Positions 60,354 through 64,000 of a stretch of 64,000 nt of DNA are shown piece by piece (positions within the stretch are counted from its first letter, which is position 1; each line of letters opens with the position of its first letter). Both the position numbers and the translations under genes were made by a program. This DNA comes from Nitrosopumilus piranensis. Its GTDB lineage: Archaea; Thermoproteota; Nitrososphaeria; Nitrososphaerales; Nitrosopumilaceae. Under the pieces are notes generated by a model. It was not told where the DNA came from and did no database searches. It saw only the letters and a program-made list of their open reading frames with translations. The stretch covers positions 1,313,707-1,377,706 of the forward strand of contig NZ_CP010868.1 of NCBI RefSeq assembly GCF_000875775.1. Direction: 5' to 3'.

Positions 60354-61655
60354 GTGAACATACTTTCTATTGGTGGATCTGATCCGTCATCAGGTGCAGG
60401 AATTCAAAGTGACATTACAATGTTTTCAAAATTGAATGTTCATACATTGACAGCAATAACAGCAATTACAAGTCAAAATACTTCTAGTTTTGGAATAGTT
60501 GAACCAGTATCACCAAAAATATTAAAAAAACAGTTGGAATCATTGTTTTCAGATTTTAAAATTGATGGGATCAAAATTGGAATGGTGTATAATGCAAAAT
60601 TAATGAAAGTGATTTATCAACAATTAAAAAAATTAAAAATTCCTATTGTAGTTGATCCAGTAATAAAATCAACTACAGGAGGAAAACTATTAGAATTCAA
60701 ATCAGTAAAAGACTTTCAAAAATACATCATCCCACTTGCCACAGTTCTTACACCAAACAAATTTGAAGCAGAGATTCTTTCAAAAATAAAAATTTCATCA
60801 AAAAATACTCCTGAAACAGTTGCTAAAACCCTTCAAAAAATGGGTGCAAAAAATGTTGTAATTACAGGAATTGAAGAAAACAACAACAAAGTATCAGACT
60901 TTGTTCTAGAAAAGAATTCAATGTATATGATTTCAGATGAAAAAATTTCAAAAATTAATCATGGTAGTGGATGTACCTATTCTGCAGCTATAGTATATTC
61001 ACTTGTAAACAAAAAAAATATCAAAGAATCACTATATTTTGCAAAAAAATTTACACATAATTCAATAAAAAATGCAAAAAAGTTCGGGAGAGGAATACCA
61101 ATTACAAACATAGAAAATAAAAAAAGTATCGAAGAAGAACTATCATCTGCAATAACAAAGTTTACAAAAATTAACGGAATTTACAAGAACATTCCAGAGT
61201 GTCAAACAAATTTTGTATTCTCAAAACAAAAACCAAAATCTACAAAAGATGTTTTAGGAATTTCAGGTAGAATTGTAAGGGCAGGAAAAAATGTTATTGT
61301 TGCAGGGAATTTAGAATACGGAGGTTCAAAACATGTAGCAACTGCACTCTTGGCAATGAATAAAAAATACCCCCAGATTTGCTCTGCAATTAATTTAAAA
61401 TACCAAAATGAAACCATATCAAAAATTAAAAAATCTAAATTAGTTGTTAGTAATTATGATAGAAATAAGGAACCCCAAGATGTTAAAAATAAAGGTTCAA
61501 CAATCAAGTGGGGGATAAATTCTGCAATTAAAAATTCAAAAAGTTGTCCAGACATAATTTATCATAAAGGGGATTTTGGAAAAGAACCAATGATAATTGT
61601 TTTTGGAAATACTCCAAAAAATATTTTGAAAAAAATCTCAAAAATAACAAGATGA
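60354..61655 (+). CDS. thiDN: HMP/HMP-phosphate kinase fused to thiamine-phosphate synthase (ThiD-ThiN)
   Basis: 433 residues in two domains. ThiD (about 1-245) has 'SIGGSDPSSGAGIQSDITMF', 'VVDPVIKSTTGGKLL' and 'GSGCTYSAAIVYSL'. ThiN (about 262-433) has 'GISGRIVRAGKNVIVAGNLEYGGSKHVA' and ends with 'KEPMIIVFGNTPKNI'. ThiN replaces ThiE in many archaea. The fusion phosphorylates the HMP-P made by ThiC and joins it to the thiazole. Starts at GTG. Confidence 0.94.
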   Translation: MNILSIGGSDPSSGAGIQSDITMFSKLNVHTLTAITAITSQNTSSFGIVEPVSPKILKKQLESLFSDFKIDGIKIGMVYNAKLMKVIYQQLKKLKIPIVVDPVIKSTTGGKLLEFKSVKDFQKYIIPLATVLTPNKFEAEILSKIKISSKNTPETVAKTLQKMGAKNVVITGIEENNNKVSDFVLEKNSMYMISDEKISKINHGSGCTYSAAIVYSLVNKKNIKESLYFAKKFTHNSIKNAKKFGRGIPITNIENKKSIEEELSSAITKFTKINGIYKNIPECQTNFVFSKQKPKSTKDVLGISGRIVRAGKNVIVAGNLEYGGSKHVATALLAMNKKYPQICSAINLKYQNETISKIKKSKLVVSNYDRNKEPQDVKNKGSTIKWGINSAIKNSKSCPDIIYHKGDFGKEPMIIVFGNTPKNILKKISKITR

Positions 61656-61710
61656 AATTTCAACATCAATTCATCCTTGAACATAAATAGTCACACATGA
61701 AATAATATTT

Positions 61711-62415
61711 GTGAAGGCAGTAATTTTAGCAGGAGGGTTAGGTATGAGATTACGCCCAATAACACTCAAAACTCCAAAACCAATGTTACTATTAGGTAAA
61801 AAACCAATTTTGGAGCACCTCATAGATTGGAATAAAAAAAATGGTGTAAAATCAATTGTGTTGTGTGTAAGTTATCTTCGAAAAACAATCGAAGGTTATT
61901 TTGAAGACGGTAAAAAATTTGGAGTTAAGATAGAATATGCTGTTTCAAATAAGCCATTAGCTACTGCAGGTCAACTTAAAACTGCAGAAGAATTCATTGA
62001 CGATACTTTTGTTTGTGTGTACGGGGATTCAATTTTTGATTTTAGTCTTAGAAATATGATCAAACAACACAAAGCAAAGAAAGCATTTGCAACAATGAGT
62101 CTATATGAATACAAAACTAACTTGGAATATGGAGTGATTAATACTTCAAAAACAGGTAAAGTGACAAGTTGGATAGAAAAACCAGAGATTAAGGCAAACA
62201 TCAACATGGGATGTTATGTAATGGAACCAGGAATTTTGAAGTACATTCCAAAAAACAAGCCATATGGTATGGATGACGTCATTAAAAAAGCGATGAATAG
62301 AAAAAAGATTGTCAATAGTTTCATTACAAAAAAAGGTTTTACTGATATTGGAAATAAAGAATCATATGAACAAGCAAATAAAGAATATGCTAAAAAATTC
62401 AGAAAGAAAGGATAG
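61711..62415 (+). CDS. sugar-phosphate nucleotidyltransferase
   Basis: 234 residues of the NTP_transferase family with the pyrophosphorylase signature 'LAGGLGMRLRPITLKTPKPML', then 'YGDSIFDFSL' (metal site) and 'VEKP'-like 'WIEKPEIKANINMGCYV'. There is no C-terminal left-handed beta-helix, so it lacks an acetyltransferase domain. Starts at GTG. The GNA1-like gene follows by 2 bases, which suggests a hexosamine or other surface-sugar nucleotide as product. Confidence 0.88.
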   Translation: MKAVILAGGLGMRLRPITLKTPKPMLLLGKKPILEHLIDWNKKNGVKSIVLCVSYLRKTIEGYFEDGKKFGVKIEYAVSNKPLATAGQLKTAEEFIDDTFVCVYGDSIFDFSLRNMIKQHKAKKAFATMSLYEYKTNLEYGVINTSKTGKVTSWIEKPEIKANINMGCYVMEPGILKYIPKNKPYGMDDVIKKAMNRKKIVNSFITKKGFTDIGNKESYEQANKEYAKKFRKKG

Positions 62416-62417
62416 AA

Positions 62418-62855
62418 ATGAGTACACCAATAATTAGAAAATTAAAAAAAGATGATTTGAATAAGGGATTTCTCACTACGCTTGATTCATTAAGAAAAGC
62501 AAGTGACATTGACAAAAATAAAGCAGAAGAGATTTTTAAAAAAATTGATTCAAATCCAGATTATACCATAGCAATAGCAGAAATAGATGGAAAGATAGTT
62601 GGTTCAACTACACTTTTGATTGAGCAAAAATTCATCCACAAGGGCGGACTAGTAGGCCATATTGAGGATGTGGTAGTGGATAAAAATTTTCAAGGACAAA
62701 AAATAGGAGAGAAAATCATGAGATATCTTCTTGAAATTGCAAAAAATCAAGGCTGTTACAAGACAATTTTAGATTGTACGGATGATGTAAAACCATTTTA
62801 TGAAAAACTGGGATTCAAACAAGTAGCAAATGAATTAAGATATGATCATACTTAG
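62418..62855 (+). CDS. GNAT acetyltransferase, glucosamine-6-phosphate N-acetyltransferase (GNA1)-like
   Basis: 145 residues. Beyond the GNAT fold ('NFQGQKIGEKIMRYLLEIA' acetyl-CoA loop), it matches eukaryotic GNA1 closely: 'LLIEQKFIHKGGLVGHIEDVVVD', 'CYKTILDCTDDVKPFYEKLGFK'. In eukaryotes this makes GlcNAc-6-P for UDP-GlcNAc. The upstream nucleotidyltransferase (2-base gap) fits the same pathway. It could alternatively acetylate another amine. Confidence 0.82.
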   Translation: MSTPIIRKLKKDDLNKGFLTTLDSLRKASDIDKNKAEEIFKKIDSNPDYTIAIAEIDGKIVGSTTLLIEQKFIHKGGLVGHIEDVVVDKNFQGQKIGEKIMRYLLEIAKNQGCYKTILDCTDDVKPFYEKLGFKQVANELRYDHT

Positions 62856-63298
62856 AAGTATTCTTTTTTTGGACGAGCCTTTCTAACTTTCATTAGTCGT
62901 ATTCCAAAATACATTACAGGTGCAGACAATACCATGAACAGAGGAGGCACAAGTAAAACAGTATCTGTCATGTATGAATCATTAATTTTTTCTACGAGAG
63001 TTTGACAAAATGCCATTCCAACAAGTAAAATAATTCCGTCTACTAAAAGCATCATACCTATTTTTTTAGAGCCATAGTATTTTGATAGAATGAACGCAAC
63101 TGCAGCTAAAATTCCTCCAGGGGCAATGGTAATTGAAATAAACTGAAGGAGTTTTGGATTTGCAAAGTTATCTGGATTTATAGGAAGATCAGAAGTATTT
63201 GGATCATCAAACATGAAAAAATATAGTGAACTTACTACGAGAACAAATAATACAAAAAAAGCAATACTACCAAGCCCTAACCAGTATTCGAGTTGCAT
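62852..63298 (-). CDS. unknown four-helix membrane protein (148 aa)
   Basis: Four membrane segments ('GSIAFFVLFVLVVSSLYFFMF', 'SITIAPGGILAAVAFIL', 'MMLLVDGIILLVGMAFC', 'LLVPPLFMVLSAPVMYFGIRL') and a basic C-terminus. The family is not recognised. It is convergent with the acetyltransferase gene with a 4-base overlap and lies 43 bases after the GalT-like gene. Confidence 0.6.
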   Translation of the reverse strand: MQLEYWLGLGSIAFFVLFVLVVSSLYFFMFDDPNTSDLPINPDNFANPKLLQFISITIAPGGILAAVAFILSKYYGSKKIGMMLLVDGIILLVGMAFCQTLVEKINDSYMTDTVLLVPPLFMVLSAPVMYFGIRLMKVRKARPKKEYF

Positions 63299-63341
63299 GG
63301 TTTATGAAAGATATTAGTCAGATAATAAACTATTCAAAAAG

Positions 63342-64000
63342 TTATACAATTCCAACTAGGTTTGCCAATTCTTTTCTGCATGCTGCACCAAGTTTTTCTG
63401 CAGCCTCCTCAGGAGAGATATCATTTAAGAAAATTCCATATCCCCGTTCTAATCCAGACCAGGATTTGGTGATTGGATAAATTTCAATATGCCAATGAAT
63501 CTGTCTACTGTTTTTTTTCTCAGGAGAAAGATGGAATACAAGATTATAGGACACATTTTTGATAGTTTGAGACAATCCACCAAGTGTGGCCCGGAGGATC
63601 AGAGACAAATCATTGATTTCTTTTTGGGTGATTTTAGAGAAACTAGTAGTGTGTTTTTTAGGAGCAATCCAAAATTCGTATGGATATGAAGGAGACCAAG
63701 GGCAAAATGCAATAAATCCTTCAGTTTGAAGAACCTGCCTAGGGCCACTTATTTCCTCATTTACGGTTTGGCACATAGGACACACTCCTTTTTCATTTAG
63801 AATTTTGTGTGAGGCTTCTGCCTCTTCCTCAATAATTGGAGGAATTGTAGAAAAGGTCAGTATGTTAAGATGTGGATGAGGGGTGGTGCTTCCAGATAAT
63901 TCACCTTGATCAGCATAAATTGAAACGTATGTGACACCTTTTTGGGTATAAAGCCATCTTAATCTATCTTGAACAACAACTAGAATGTTGGACCATTGCT
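63342..64000 (-). CDS. galT: galactose-1-phosphate uridylyltransferase-like protein, 5' end beyond the window
   Basis: The frame is open from the window edge to the TAA at 63342, giving about 219 residues of the C-terminal part. It carries the catalytic 'TTPHPHLNI' (H-P-H), a Cys pair 'CPMC', 'FWIAPKKHTTSF' and the second-half 'QIHWHIEIYP', all of the GalT/HIT superfamily. An internal GTG at 63785 is not the start, because the active site lies before it. It exchanges UMP between hexose-1-phosphate and UDP-glucose; sugar specificity is open. Confidence 0.85.
   Translation of the reverse strand, partial: QWSNILVVVQDRLRWLYTQKGVTYVSIYADQGELSGSTTPHPHLNILTFSTIPPIIEEEAEASHKILNEKGVCPMCQTVNEEISGPRQVLQTEGFIAFCPWSPSYPYEFWIAPKKHTTSFSKITQKEINDLSLILRATLGGLSQTIKNVSYNLVFHLSPEKKNSRQIHWHIEIYPITKSWSGLERGYGIFLNDISPEEAAEKLGAACRKELANLVGIV

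Overview
The window is AT-rich, gene-dense archaeal DNA that looks like a marine ammonia-oxidising archaeon of the Nitrosopumilus type (Nitrososphaerota/Thaumarchaeota). This rests on gene content: an Amt ammonium transporter with PII proteins, F420 side-ring genes cofG/cofH, class I lysyl-tRNA synthetase, archaeal Elp3, the archaeal shikimate route (ADH synthase, DHQ synthase II, GHMP-type shikimate kinase), a ThiD-ThiN fusion, an MqnC-type radical SAM enzyme and many short zinc-ribbon proteins. Several genes have a TATA-like box 24-29 bases before the start codon, which suggests leaderless mRNAs; I used this to choose some starts. I see no rRNA, IS element, integrase or CRISPR array.

Layout. 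0-5 kb: tRNA-binding protein, START-like protein, membrane glycosyltransferase, HtrA protease and a two-gene unknown operon. 5-9 kb: cofG-cofH-tldE-like operon. 8.8-13.4 kb: cation/Ca2+ exchanger, then a nitrogen block of amt plus partner, divergent glnB, two tiny membrane proteins, an extended PII-like protein and a winged-helix regulator. 13.4-23.7 kb: aminotransferase, small Cys proteins, a putative small RNA, proteasome-assembly chaperone, purM, Na+/H+ antiporter, a Lys-rich repeat protein, elp3, lysS and a coiled-coil protein. 23.7-32.2 kb: FMN-binding protein, a run of very short ORFs (several Cys-rich), ferritin, a divergent Nramp transporter, a mini beta-carbonic anhydrase, tag, CBS, coiled-coil and TPR proteins. 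32.4-34.1 kb: a histidine-kinase-like sensor whose phospho-acceptor His is replaced by Asn.

34.4-40.8 kb looks like an accessory island. It lies on the 3' side of a tRNA-Arg(GCG) gene, and a near-copy of that tRNA's 3' end marks the other side. It carries membrane and secreted proteins and a copper radical oxidase (galactose/glyoxal oxidase family) with all its active-site residues.

40.9-48.6 kb: methyltransferase, aquaporin, peroxiredoxin, two paralogues sharing a 610-bp identical core, UbiD-family decarboxylase and MqnC. 48.7-58.3 kb: one aromatic amino acid cluster, giving all seven steps from ADH to chorismate and then prephenate, with a chorismate mutase-aminotransferase fusion and prephenate dehydrogenase. 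A GC-rich putative RNA with a three-way-junction fold interrupts it. 58.3-64 kb: thiC, zinc ribbons, thiDN, a sugar nucleotidyltransferase next to a GNA1-like glucosamine-6-phosphate acetyltransferase, and a GalT-like gene cut by the window end.

All functions are read from motifs and family knowledge; no database search was possible.
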